A stretch of DNA of 64,000 nt from an uncultured Alphaproteobacteria bacterium (GCA_902826335.1 CADEEL010000001.1:1-64000); one strand, 5' to 3'. Positions 37,094 through 45,860 are shown, numbered from the stretch's first letter. Numbers and translations: made by a program. Notes: generated from the letters alone by a model not told the origin.

Positions 37094-37960
37094 ATGGCCA
37101 ATGCACGCACGATCGTGGTGACCGGCGCTTCGACGGGCATCGGGCGCGCCTGCGTGGCGAGAGCCGCGCGGGGCGGCGCGCATGTCTTCGCGGCGGTGCG
37201 CAAGGATGGCGATGGGGCCAGCCTGAAGCAGGAATTCGGAGACGCCGTCACACCGCTGATCATGGATGTGTGCGATGAGGCCCCGATCGGCGCGTCCGTG
37301 CGCACAGTGGGCGAACACCTCAAGGGCGCGAAGCTCGCGGGGCTCGTCAACAATGCCGGCATCGCGGTTTCTGGTCCGCTTGAGCTCCTGGATACAAGCG
37401 AATTGCGCCGCCAGTTCGAGACGAACCTGTTCGGTCTGCATGCGGTGACGCGTGCGTTTCTGCCGCTGTTGGGCACGGATGATGCGCGCGCGGGCGCGCC
37501 CGGCCGCATCGTGATGATGTCCTCGGTCGGCGGGAAGAGCGGCAGCCCGTTTGTAGGGCCCTATGCGGCGTCGAAACATGCGCTCGAAGGATATTCTCAA
37601 AGCCTGCGGCGCGAATTGATGCTGTTTGGGATCAAGGTCGTGGTCGTGGCGCCGGGCGCGGTGGCCACGCCGATCTGGGACAAGGCCGATCGCGAGGCCG
37701 ATTTCAGCCGATTTGATAAGACGCCTTACGGGCCCGCCGGGCGCGCCATCGCCGCGTATATGCTGGAGCTTGGACGCAAAGGCCTGCCCGCCGCCGCGAT
37801 CGGCGATGTGGTGTGGCGCGGCCTTACCGCAGAAAAACCGCGCCAGCGTTACACCGTGCTGCGCGGTAAATTCATGAATTATGATTTGCCGCGCCTGCTA
37901 CCGCCCGAAACGGTGGACAATATCATTGCGCGTCGCCTTGGGCTCAGCCCGCGGCGGTGA
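37094..37960 (+). CDS. short-chain dehydrogenase/reductase inserted between infA and maf
   Basis: A 288-residue classical SDR: TGASTGIG (about 9-16), NNAGIAV (about 88), catalytic Ser in MMSSVGGKSG, YxxxK in PYAASKHALEGYSQ (about 156-160). The Arg at the end of beta2 (AVRKDG) suggests NADPH. Substrate unknown. infA and maf are usually adjacent in alphaproteobacteria, so this gene is an insertion, yet its stop overlaps the maf GTG, so it is translationally coupled. Confidence 0.92.
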   Translation: MANARTIVVTGASTGIGRACVARAARGGAHVFAAVRKDGDGASLKQEFGDAVTPLIMDVCDEAPIGASVRTVGEHLKGAKLAGLVNNAGIAVSGPLELLDTSELRRQFETNLFGLHAVTRAFLPLLGTDDARAGAPGRIVMMSSVGGKSGSPFVGPYAASKHALEGYSQSLRRELMLFGIKVVVVAPGAVATPIWDKADREADFSRFDKTPYGPAGRAIAAYMLELGRKGLPAAAIGDVVWRGLTAEKPRQRYTVLRGKFMNYDLPRLLPPETVDNIIARRLGLSPRR

Positions 37961-38532
37961 GCGCGCGGCCGCTTCTTATTCTCGCGAGCGAAAGCCCGCG
38001 TCGTCTGGACTTGTTGCGTCAGATCGGCGTGACGCCGGATCGCGTCGTTCCAACCGCCATTGATGAGACGCCGCGCAAGGATGAACTGCCGCGTGAAGCG
38101 GCGCGGCGGCTTGCGCGGGACAAGGCGCTTGCGGCGCGCGCGCCGGGCGCCCTCGCGCTTGGCGCCGATACGATCGTGGCGTGCGGGCGGCGCATCCTGC
38201 CCAAGGCGGAGAGCGAAGCGCAGGCGCGCGCCTGCCTCGCGCTGCTTTCCGGCCGCGCGCATCGGGTGTTGACGGCGATCGCCGTGGCGGGCCCGGACTT
38301 TGTGCGCGAACGCCTGGTCGAAACGCGCGTGACCATGAAGCGCCTCTCGGCGCGCGAGATAGACTGGTACGTGCGCGGCGGCGAATGGCGCGGGAAGGCC
38401 GGCGGCTATGCGATCCAGGGCGCGGCGGCGCGCTTCGTGAGCGCCATCAACGGTTCCTACACGGCTGTAGTCGGCCTGCCGCTGCTTGAGACGGCGCAAT
38501 TGCTGGAAAGCGCCGGCGTGGCGATCCCATGA
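37957..38532 (+). CDS. Maf-like nucleotide pyrophosphatase
   Basis: A 191-residue Maf/HAM1-type protein with LILASESPRRLDLLRQIG, ALGADTIVACGRRILPKAES and GGYAIQGAAARFVSAINGSY, the three canonical blocks. Maf enzymes hydrolyse non-canonical or regular nucleoside triphosphates. GTG start overlapping the SDR stop; stop overlaps the RNase gene by ATGA. Confidence 0.93.
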   Translation: MSARPLLILASESPRRLDLLRQIGVTPDRVVPTAIDETPRKDELPREAARRLARDKALAARAPGALALGADTIVACGRRILPKAESEAQARACLALLSGRAHRVLTAIAVAGPDFVRERLVETRVTMKRLSAREIDWYVRGGEWRGKAGGYAIQGAAARFVSAINGSYTAVVGLPLLETAQLLESAGVAIP

Positions 38533-39584
38533 GCGCGTCGATCACGCGGCTGATCGATGGCGCCATCGGCGAAACACGCGAGGCGCTGGTGCGCGATGGG
38601 CGCGTCATTGCGCTCAATATAGTGCGCGCGCGCGATGAGGGGCGGCGCGCACGCTGGGGCGAGCTTTATGCGGGGCGCGTGCGCGCTGTCGAGCCGCGCC
38701 TGCGCGGCGCGTTCGTTGACCTGGGATTGAGCGAGGACATTGGCTTTCTGCCGCTGACGTCGCGTGTCCAGGTGAGCGAGGGCGCACGGATTACGGTCTC
38801 CGTCGTGCGCGAGGGCGCCCGCGCGAAAGGCCCGGTTCTGAAGCTTGAATCCACGCCCGCGCCGGAGGGGCCGCCCCACCGCGTCGCGCGGCCGGAGTGC
38901 GATGAGGATTTGCTCGATGCGAAGCCCGCGGACCGGGACGCACGCGCGCTTATCGATGAAGCGATCGAGGAAGCGCTGGCGCGTGAAGCGCCGCTGGCCG
39001 GCGGCGGCAAGATCACGATTGAGCCGACGGCGGCGCTCGTCGCGATCGATGTGGACGCTTCGGCGCGAACCGGAACGCGAGACCCGGAGCGCTTCGCGCT
39101 GGACCTCAATTGCGTGGCGGCGGGCGATATCGCGCTGCAATTGCGTTTGCGAAACCTTGGAGGCCTGGTCGCGATCGATTTTGTGTCCATGCGCGCGGAA
39201 GCTTCGCGCGCGGCGTTGCTCGAAGCCGTGAAGCGCGCCTTCGCGGATGATCCGTGGAGCGTTCAGGTCGGGCGCATCTCCCGCTTTGGCGTGTTGGAAC
39301 TGGCGCGGGCGCAATTACGCACGCCTGTGCATGAAGTGCTTCTCGATCGCTCTGGCGCGCGAAGCAGCGAAACGCTCGCCTGGAGCGTGTTGCGGGCGAT
39401 CGAACGCGAGGCGGCCGCCCAAGGCGGGCGGCGCATCGCCGCGCGCTGTGCGTCGGAGATCGTGGATTGGCTGAACGCCGCGCCGCTTGACTGGCGCGCG
39501 ACGCTCGATGCGCGCATCGGCGCGCGCTGGGCGATCGAGGCGGCGCCCCTTCCGCGTGAACGCTTCGATGTGAGTGCGGTGTGA
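38529..39584 (+). CDS. rng: ribonuclease E/G family protein, short form
   Basis: A 351-residue RNase E/G-like protein. An S1-like region (about 35-90: GELYAGRVRAVEPRLRGAFV) is followed by the catalytic domain with metal Asp174 (ALVAIDVDAS) and Asp217 (GGLVAIDFVSM), then SRFGVLELARAQLRTPVHEV. The zinc-link CPxC motif found in longer RNase E/G is absent, and the protein is over 100 residues shorter than enterobacterial RNase G. It likely trims rRNA or mRNA 5' ends. Overlaps maf and yacG by 4 bases each. Confidence 0.88.
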   Translation: MSASITRLIDGAIGETREALVRDGRVIALNIVRARDEGRRARWGELYAGRVRAVEPRLRGAFVDLGLSEDIGFLPLTSRVQVSEGARITVSVVREGARAKGPVLKLESTPAPEGPPHRVARPECDEDLLDAKPADRDARALIDEAIEEALAREAPLAGGGKITIEPTAALVAIDVDASARTGTRDPERFALDLNCVAAGDIALQLRLRNLGGLVAIDFVSMRAEASRAALLEAVKRAFADDPWSVQVGRISRFGVLELARAQLRTPVHEVLLDRSGARSSETLAWSVLRAIEREAAAQGGRRIAARCASEIVDWLNAAPLDWRATLDARIGARWAIEAAPLPRERFDVSAV

Positions 39585-39781
39585 ACGCGATGGACAAGTC
39601 AGCTCAGGCGCCGCGCTGCCCGGTTTGCACAAAAAACGCGCCCGATCCGCGCTACAGGCCATTTTGCTCAAAGCGTTGCGCCGATGTCGATTTGGGCCGC
39701 TGGTTTTCCGGCCGCTATGTCGTGCCTGGCGCGCAAACGGATGATGAGTCCGACAATGCGCCGGATGAAGAGAGTGGTTAA
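39581..39781 (+). CDS. yacG: DNA gyrase inhibitor YacG
   Basis: A 66-residue zinc-finger protein: CPVCTKNAPDPRYRPFCSKRCADVDLGRW-type text (CPVC and CSKRC supplying four Cys). YacG binds GyrB and inhibits gyrase. The GTG at 39581 overlaps rng; an ATG at 39590 is the alternative. Last gene of the operon; its stop overlaps the end of the convergent WD40 gene. Confidence 0.92.
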   Translation: MNAMDKSAQAPRCPVCTKNAPDPRYRPFCSKRCADVDLGRWFSGRYVVPGAQTDDESDNAPDEESG

Positions 39782-40761
39782 GCGCTCGCGCGCGCCTGCA
39801 ATTCCATCACATGGGCGCGGCCCGCTTCGTCGCCGGCGGCGAGTTGCATGCGCACGGCGCTCCACGCCAAGGCGGCGATCGGCGCGCCGGTCGGCGCGAT
39901 GATCTCGGCGGTTGCATTCTCGGCGATGTCGGCGATGAGCACGGCGCCATCGGCGTAGCCAATGGCGACGATCTCTTCGCGGGGATGGAAAGCGACGCGC
40001 GTGACCAACGCTTCGCGCCGGCCGAGCAACAGCGGCGGCTTTCCTTGCGGGCCCATCTTGCCGACGAACGGCCAGAGCACCGCGCAATCGGCGCCGCTTG
40101 TGGCGAGCCAGCGGCCGCGACGATCCCACGTGAAATTGCGTGTTTTAGCCGCGTAGCCGCTCATGCGGAGGTCTTTTTTGTCCGAGACGCGCCAGCCATG
40201 CAGTTCCAACTCTTGCATCGCGGTGATGACGAACTCCGCCTGCGGCTCAAGCGCGATGGCGAGGTGCGAGCCCGCCCATTTGAGCGCGACGCCGGCATCG
40301 TCCGCCATCAGGGCGTAACGCAGCGTCGCGCCGCCATAATGGCTGGCGGCGAGCCGCCTCCCCTTTGCGTCGAGCGCCAGGCCGCCGATCGTCGATGGAT
40401 AGGTGAAGACGTGAAGCGCCGCGTCCTCCTTGAGCACGTGCGCGTCCTTGCCCGCGGCCGCGACAATGACGCCGGACGCCGCGCTGGCGACGACGTGATC
40501 GATCCATTTGCTTTTCAGCTGAAGGCGTTCACGTGGACCGCCGCCAAGGCCCGTCATCATGAGCCGCCCATCATCCCCGCCGGTGAGGATGTGGGCGCCA
40601 TCGGGCGCAAGGGCTGAACAAAGGATCGCGCCGTCATGCGCCTTTATGGTGCGCTCATCGGATATGGTGATCGCGCCATCGCCGCGCGCGAAGAGCGCGC
40701 GCTCATCAACCCAATGAACGCCCGTCGCCGGCGCGCCGAGTTCTAGTATTTGCGCGCTCAC
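39778..40761 (-). CDS. WD40-like beta-propeller protein paired with a COG0523 GTPase
   Basis: About 327 residues of short beta-propeller repeats: LFARGDGAITISD, AHDGAILCSALAPDGAHILT, GGDDGRLMMT, WDRRGRWLATSGADCAVLWP and VAFHPREEIVAIGYADGAV are WD40-type blades. No signal peptide, so cytoplasmic. The GTG at 40761 overlaps the GTPase stop (GTGA), so the two are co-translated. A scaffold or partner for the metallochaperone GTPase is inferred from the pairing only. Confidence 0.8.
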   Translation of the reverse strand: MSAQILELGAPATGVHWVDERALFARGDGAITISDERTIKAHDGAILCSALAPDGAHILTGGDDGRLMMTGLGGGPRERLQLKSKWIDHVVASAASGVIVAAAGKDAHVLKEDAALHVFTYPSTIGGLALDAKGRRLAASHYGGATLRYALMADDAGVALKWAGSHLAIALEPQAEFVITAMQELELHGWRVSDKKDLRMSGYAAKTRNFTWDRRGRWLATSGADCAVLWPFVGKMGPQGKPPLLLGRREALVTRVAFHPREEIVAIGYADGAVLIADIAENATAEIIAPTGAPIAALAWSAVRMQLAAGDEAGRAHVMELQARASA

Positions 40762-41807
40762 GCCGCGCACGCAAGAAAGGCGTGTTCGAGCTCGGTGCGA
40801 TCAAGGTTGCGGCCGATGAACACGAGGCGCGAGACGCGCGCTTCGTCCGCGCGCCAATCGCGCTGCGTATCGCCCTCAAGGATCATATGGACGCCCTGGA
40901 CGACAAAGCGCTTCGGCTCATTGGGAAAGGCGAGAATGCCCTTGAGGCGCAGGATGTCCGGCCCGCGCGCCTGGGTGAAATCATTGAGCCAGGGCAGCAA
41001 TTTGGCCGGGTCGATGAGGCGCTCCGTGCTGAGCGAGACGGAGGCGATGTCATTGGCGGCGATGTGATCGTGCGCATGGTGATGATGATCGTTATGGTGC
41101 TCGTCGTGGTGGTCGCACGCGGCGGCACAATCGTGATCGGGCAGAAAGTGCGGATCGATCTCTTGAATTCGATCCAAGTCGAACGCGCCTTGCTCCAGAA
41201 TGCGGGACAGATCGATGCCGCACCGCTCTGTGCGATAGAGCCGCGCCGTGGCGTTGATCGCGCGTAGGCGCGCTTCGACGGCGCCAAGCGCTTCGGCGCT
41301 GACAAGATCGGTCTTGTTGAGCAGAATTATGTCGGCGAAGGCGACCTGCTCTTGCGCTTCGGGCGCTTCGGGCGCATCGGCAAGGCGCGCCTCGATGTGG
41401 CGGGCGTCCACCACGGCGATCACCGCATCGAGTTTGGCGCGGGCGCGCACCTCGGCGTCGACGAAGAAGGTTTGCGCAACGGGCGCTGGCTTGGCCAGGC
41501 CCGTCGTCTCCACCACGATGGCGTCGAACGCGCCGCCCTTGGCGCTCTGGCGTTTCATCAGGCCCTCGATGATGCGGATAAGATCGCCGCGCACGGTGCA
41601 GCACACGCAGCCATTGTTCATCTCGAAGATTTCCTCATCGGCGCCGACGATGAGGTCATTATCGATGCCGATCTCGCCAAACTCGTTGACGATGACGGCG
41701 TAGCGCCGCCCATGGTTCTCGCTGAGAATGCGGTTGAGCAGGGTGGTTTTGCCCGCGCCGAGATAGCCGGTGAGCACGGTGACGGGAACGGGGTGAGGGG
41801 CGGTCAT
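40758..41807 (-). CDS. COG0523 (CobW/ZigA-type) metallochaperone GTPase
   Basis: A 349-residue P-loop GTPase. Walker A GYLGAGKT (14-21), metal-binding NGCVCC (Cys67, 69, 70), NKTD for guanine, a His-rich run of about 20 residues (about 228-247, DHHDEHHNDHHHHAHDH), and the C-terminal CobW domain (about 265-345). Members insert or deliver Zn2+ or other metals. The start at 41807 is where homology begins. No Zur box was found by eye. Paired with the WD40 gene downstream. Confidence 0.92.
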   Translation of the reverse strand: MTAPHPVPVTVLTGYLGAGKTTLLNRILSENHGRRYAVIVNEFGEIGIDNDLIVGADEEIFEMNNGCVCCTVRGDLIRIIEGLMKRQSAKGGAFDAIVVETTGLAKPAPVAQTFFVDAEVRARAKLDAVIAVVDARHIEARLADAPEAPEAQEQVAFADIILLNKTDLVSAEALGAVEARLRAINATARLYRTERCGIDLSRILEQGAFDLDRIQEIDPHFLPDHDCAAACDHHDEHHNDHHHHAHDHIAANDIASVSLSTERLIDPAKLLPWLNDFTQARGPDILRLKGILAFPNEPKRFVVQGVHMILEGDTQRDWRADEARVSRLVFIGRNLDRTELEHAFLACAA

Positions 41808-41906
41808 GCGGCTCCTTCGCGGGGTTGGCCCCGGATATAGGGCGTGAGCGGGCGCCGCTGGAAGAGGGCGCCCGCGCCGGCTATGGTTTCTGGATAGGGG
41901 ATCGTC

Positions 41907-43826
41907 ATGCCGCCACGCACCTGGACCGGTTGGGTATTGTTCATCGGCGGCGCGCTCGTCGCCCTGCTCCTGGGCGGGGCGGCGCTGGCCTTCTTTCTGC
42001 TGCCGCGCACCCAGCTCAAGGGCGAGTTCGAACGCCGGATCGAGGCCGAGATCGGGCGCGACATCGCCATACGCGGCGCCTTCGGGGCGAGCTTTTTTCC
42101 AATTCTGGGCTTTCGCGCCGAGGACGTGGCGGTGGCCAATGTGCGCGGCGGGCGCGCGCCGCACCTGGCCGAGATCGGGGCGATTTCGGCGGGGGTCGAA
42201 TTGTGGCCGCTGATCGCGCGCCGGCAGGTGATTGTTTCGGAGATCGTGGTCACGAATGCGCGCGTGGCGCTCGAAGTGGACGGGCAGGGCCGGCCCAATT
42301 GGAATCTCGCCCCGTCCCGCGCGCGGCCGAGCCAACCCTCGCCGCGCGGCGAAGGTCCGCATCTTGACGATCTCGCGCTGCGCGAACTGCACGTTCAGGG
42401 CGGCGCCGTCAGCTATCGTGACGCGCGCGACAATGGCGCGTGGAACATCGAGGATCCGGACCTGACCTCCGCGATCGAGAGTTTCGATCGGCCCATCCGC
42501 GTCACCGGGCAGATGACGTTTCGCGGCGAACGCCTGACGCTGGATCTATCCGTCGCGCAACCGCGCCGCATCATGCTCTCGCAGACATCGCCCGTGACCA
42601 TGCGGCTCGATGGCGCGCTGCTCAATGCGCGGCTCGAAGGCCAGGCCGCGGGCGTTGGGGAATGGTATGTCGGGCAGGTGCAGGCGCAGGGCGTGAGCCT
42701 CAGGCGCCTCTCGGCCTGGCTGGGCGCGCCGATCGCGGGCGCGGCGCGGCTTGGGCAATTCAGCGTCACTGGCCGCTTGACGACGCAGCAGGGGCGGATC
42801 GCGTTTGAGAACGCCGCGCTGTCGCTCGATGGCACAAGCGGACGCGGCGATTTCACCATCGAACGGCATGGGGCCCGTCCCTATCTCAGCGGCCGTCTTG
42901 AATTGCCGCAGATCGATATCAACCCGTATCTTTTCCCCGCGCCGTTGCCGGAGGATGGCGCCGAGCTGACGCAAGCTGCGAGCGCTCCGCCGCAGGCGTC
43001 CGCCGCGCAAGGCCTCGATGCGCGCCGCCCCTGGAGCACCGCGCCGATTGACCTCTCTTCATTACGCGGCGTCGACGCCAATCTTGAGCTGACCACCGGC
43101 CAGTTCCGCCTGCAGCGCATCACCGCCGACAGCGCGGTGCTGAACGCCGTGCTGAACGAGGGCTTTCTCGCCGCGACCTTGCATCGCCTGACGCTTTATG
43201 GCGGCGCGGGGCGTGGGCGCGTCGAGATCGACGCGCGCGAACTCGATGTGCGCCTGGCGCAGGAATTGACCGTCGAGGGCGTGCGCGCGCGGGATTTCCT
43301 GCGTGATGCGGTGGGCTTCGATGGCCTCGAAGGCGCGGCGAATGTGACGCTGTCCCTGCGCGGGCAGGGGCGCCACCAGGACGGCGTCATCACCTCGCTC
43401 GATGGGCGCATGCAGATTAATGTACGGGACGGGGCGTTGCGCGGCGTCGATCTCGGCGGCGTGGCGCGCACAATCAGCAACGCGCTCTCTGGCGAGCTTA
43501 TCAACGCCAGTGCGCGCACGCGCTTTTCCAGCATGAGCGCGGCGTTCGCCGTGTCTGATGGCGTGTTCGCCAGCGATAATTTCCGCGTGGTGACGCCGGA
43601 ACTCAACATCGATGCGCTTGGCGTCATCGATGTGGGCGAGCAGGCGCTCGATATGCGCATCACGCCGCGCGAAGGGGGCATCGCCATTCCCTTTGTGATC
43701 CGCGGCCCCTGGGCGCGCCTGCAGTACGCCTCCGACCTGCGCGGGCGTGAACGCGCGGCTATCGTCGCGCGCGTGCGCGCGGTGCAGGCCGCCGCGCCGC
43801 CGCCCGCGCGCGCGGCGGCGCGGTGA
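41907..43826 (+). CDS. AsmA-family protein
   Basis: A 639-residue inner-membrane-anchored periplasmic protein. A single helix (about 10-32) is followed by the AsmA N-terminal motif LKGEFERRIEAEIGRDIAIR and FFPILGFRAEDVAVAN, and the C-terminal AsmA domain (about 430-600) with LYGGAGRGRVEIDARELDV, DGRMQINVRDGALRGVDLG and PREGGIAIPFVIRGPW. AsmA/TamB-like proteins are bridge-like lipid carriers between membranes. Alone, divergent from the GTPase. Confidence 0.9.
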   Translation: MPPRTWTGWVLFIGGALVALLLGGAALAFFLLPRTQLKGEFERRIEAEIGRDIAIRGAFGASFFPILGFRAEDVAVANVRGGRAPHLAEIGAISAGVELWPLIARRQVIVSEIVVTNARVALEVDGQGRPNWNLAPSRARPSQPSPRGEGPHLDDLALRELHVQGGAVSYRDARDNGAWNIEDPDLTSAIESFDRPIRVTGQMTFRGERLTLDLSVAQPRRIMLSQTSPVTMRLDGALLNARLEGQAAGVGEWYVGQVQAQGVSLRRLSAWLGAPIAGAARLGQFSVTGRLTTQQGRIAFENAALSLDGTSGRGDFTIERHGARPYLSGRLELPQIDINPYLFPAPLPEDGAELTQAASAPPQASAAQGLDARRPWSTAPIDLSSLRGVDANLELTTGQFRLQRITADSAVLNAVLNEGFLAATLHRLTLYGGAGRGRVEIDARELDVRLAQELTVEGVRARDFLRDAVGFDGLEGAANVTLSLRGQGRHQDGVITSLDGRMQINVRDGALRGVDLGGVARTISNALSGELINASARTRFSSMSAAFAVSDGVFASDNFRVVTPELNIDALGVIDVGEQALDMRITPREGGIAIPFVIRGPWARLQYASDLRGRERAAIVARVRAVQAAAPPPARAAAR

Positions 43827-43889
43827 CATTGGCCGCGAATTCGTCGAATTGCGATTGAGCCGACGCGCAACGCGCGCGAAGAGCGTCTG

Positions 43890-44747
43890 ATGCGCCTTAT
43901 CACCCTCTTCCTCGCCCTCACTGTGCTTGCCTCCTGCGCCGCGCCGATGCAGCCGGATGCGCCAAACGCGGCCGCACCACCGACGCTGGAAGAGGCCTGG
44001 CGCGTCACGGGCCTTGCGGCGCCGGAAAGCGCGGCGCTCTCGGCCGATGGCGCATTTCTCTATGTGACGAATGTCAATGGCGAGGGCGAGGCGCGGGATG
44101 GGAATGGGTTCATTTCGCGCATCGGGCTCGATGGACGCGTGCTTGAACGCGAATGGGCGCGCGGGCTCGATGCGCCGAAGGGTGTCGCGCGAGCGGGGGA
44201 TCGGCTCTACGTGTCTGACATCGATCGCCTTGTCGTGCTCGATGCAACAACGGGCGCGGTGCGCGAACGCCATGTGATTGCCGGCGCCGGTTTCCTCAAT
44301 GACGTGGCCGTCGCGCCGGATGGCGCCGTGCTCATCACCGATTCCGCCAATGCGCGCATCTATCGCTTCGCGGATGGGCGCGCCGAGACGTGGCTTGAAC
44401 AGCCCTTGCTTGACTCCATCAACGGCCTCCTGCCGGAAGCCGATCGCCTCATCGTCACCACAATGGCGGGGCGACTCCTTGCCGTGGATTGGACGACGCG
44501 CGCGGTCACAGAATTGGCGGAGGGCTTGGGCGACGGCGATGGCGTCGCCGCGCTCGGCGCGGGCGCCTATCTCGTCAGCGAATGGCCGGGCCGGCTCTTC
44601 ACGGTGGACGCTGATGGAAGCGTGGCGACATTGCTCGATACGCGCGCGGCGAATGCGTACATGAACGATTTCCTGCTGGTGGGCGATCTATTGGTCATTC
44701 CGAATTGGCAGCCAGGGAGCGTCACAGCGTATCGTCTGCGTCGCTAG
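43890..44747 (+). CDS. SMP-30/NHL-type beta-propeller lipoprotein
   Basis: A 285-residue protein with a lipoprotein signal (MRLITLFLALTVLASCAAP, Cys16 in the lipobox LASC) and a six-bladed propeller: ESAALSADGAFLYVTNVNG, APKGVARAGDRLYVSDIDRL, LNDVAVAPDGAVLITDSAN, INGLLPEADRLIVTTMAGRL. Members include gluconolactonase-like hydrolases, but metal ligands cannot be certified here. It faces the periplasm. Followed by a 1.7-kb gene-free region. Confidence 0.85.
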   Translation: MRLITLFLALTVLASCAAPMQPDAPNAAAPPTLEEAWRVTGLAAPESAALSADGAFLYVTNVNGEGEARDGNGFISRIGLDGRVLEREWARGLDAPKGVARAGDRLYVSDIDRLVVLDATTGAVRERHVIAGAGFLNDVAVAPDGAVLITDSANARIYRFADGRAETWLEQPLLDSINGLLPEADRLIVTTMAGRLLAVDWTTRAVTELAEGLGDGDGVAALGAGAYLVSEWPGRLFTVDADGSVATLLDTRAANAYMNDFLLVGDLLVIPNWQPGSVTAYRLRR

Positions 44748-44840
44748 ACGCCAGACGCACGTCTGCATCCGCGCCAAGCTCGGCTTTCGCGGACACGCAT
44801 CATTTCCACTTCACTTCACCATCTCCCGACTTTTTGTCTC

Positions 44841-44953
44841 CTTGGTTCGTCAAGCGAACCAAGATGGGAGCCCGGGGCGCGTCGCCGCGCCGAAGGGGTG
44901 GGTGTGCCGACATTGCTGCCGGCTTCTGAAAAGACGCGACAAACGCGCCCCGG
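44841..44953. repeat. structured dyad region
   Basis: Stem CTTGGTTCG/CGAACCAAG (44841-44849 with 44855-44863, 5-nt loop) is followed by CCGGGGCGCG (44872-44881), which pairs with CGCGCCCCGG (44944-44953) across 62 nt. No T-run. Confidence 0.6.
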
Positions 44954-45245
44954 ACGAAACGTTGATGCTCGCATGCGGCCCAGCGAAGAGGTCTTAACTC
45001 CCGCCGCAGAGGCGCTCAGCGCGCGGGCCGCGTCCGTTCGCGGGCCCCGGATCTCCAACCAATGCCGAACTCGGCTGGCTTTCGTGAGATTGCTCTCACA
45101 GTTCGCGCTCGTTTCGCCCTCTTGCGTCGGTTTGGCTCGGATCCAAGCGACCTCCCGTGCAAGAGGAGCGGAGATATTATCCGTGGACGGACTGGGTCGG
45201 ATATCTTTGTGTGAGTTCCCCGAATTCGCCCCGATCCTGAATCGT

Positions 45246-45366
45246 CCCGCGCTTCGACAAGCGCGGCGCGACGTGATCATATTCTCCAACGCCACCAGGA
45301 AAAACGTTTACGCACCGTCGCGCTGAGCATGCCCTGAGCTTGGCGAAGGGCTTGTCGAAGCGCGGG
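45246..45366. repeat. 121-bp element with 17-bp terminal inverted repeats
   Basis: Perfect 17-bp inverted repeats (45246-45262 and 45350-45366, core GCGCTTCGACAAGC) enclose 87 bp with a further CGCGACG/CGTCGCG pair. Confidence 0.7.
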
Positions 45367-45460
45367 CGGCGCGCATCACTATTGTCCCCCGGTTCGGTGC
45401 GCCGCTATCCCACACCCGCGCGGCGGCATGCATTAGCAGCCTCGCGCCCAGCCGCGTAGC

Positions 45461-45647
45461 GCTTTCACCCCTCATCCGTCTCGCCGCTTCGCGGCGATCC
45501 ACCTTCTCGGCAGCAATCGATCCACTGGATCGATTGCGACAGCCTCGAACCCACAAGGGGAGAAGGTGATGTTTGCGCCGCCCCTCTCCTTCTCCCCTTG
45601 TGGAGGAGGGTGGTTTTACACAGAAAAACCGGATGAGGGGTGAAAGC
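45461..45647. repeat. 187-bp foldback (MITE-like) element
   Basis: Perfect 18-bp terminal inverted repeats (45461-45478 with 45630-45647, core CACCCCTCATCCG) enclose hairpins TCGCCGC/GCGGCGA (45481-45497), GCAATCGATCCA/TGGATCGATTGC (45513-45537) and a 16-bp inverted repeat (45551-45566 with 45588-45603). Confidence 0.85.
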
Positions 45648-45744
45648 AACGCGATGCGCCAAGATCGCGGACGCTCGCATTCATTGTCCGCCGGGCGCGC
45701 CCTTTGCGCGCGCCCGGGGATGGGCGCGATGGTTGTAGACGCGC

Positions 45745-45799
45745 TTATTGCGGTTTCAGGCCGAGTGGAAACCGGTCGGCCGCCCGGAAACCGCAATAA
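45745..45799. repeat. two-tier palindromic repeat, unit D
   Basis: Outer 13-bp stem (45745-45757 with 45787-45799), bulge A, inner GGCCGA/TCGGCC, loop GTGGAAACCGG, bulge GCCCG. Confidence 0.9.
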
Positions 45800-45808
45800 T
45801 CAAATAGT

Positions 45809-45860
45809 TAGACCGCGTTCGGACCGAAAACCGGTCTCCACTTTTCCTGAACGCGGTCTA
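45809..45860. repeat. two-tier palindromic repeat, unit E (inverted)
   Basis: Outer 12-bp stem (45809-45820 with 45849-45860). On the minus strand: bulge A, inner GGAAAA/TTTTCG, loop GTGGAGACCGG, bulge GTCC. Its end is the stop codon of the ssb remnant. Confidence 0.9.

Noticed and set aside
44816..45326. Overlapping ORFs of 159 and 142 codons on both strands
   Set aside because: Neither has a recognisable domain, signal or convincing start site, and the sequence is full of inverted repeats.
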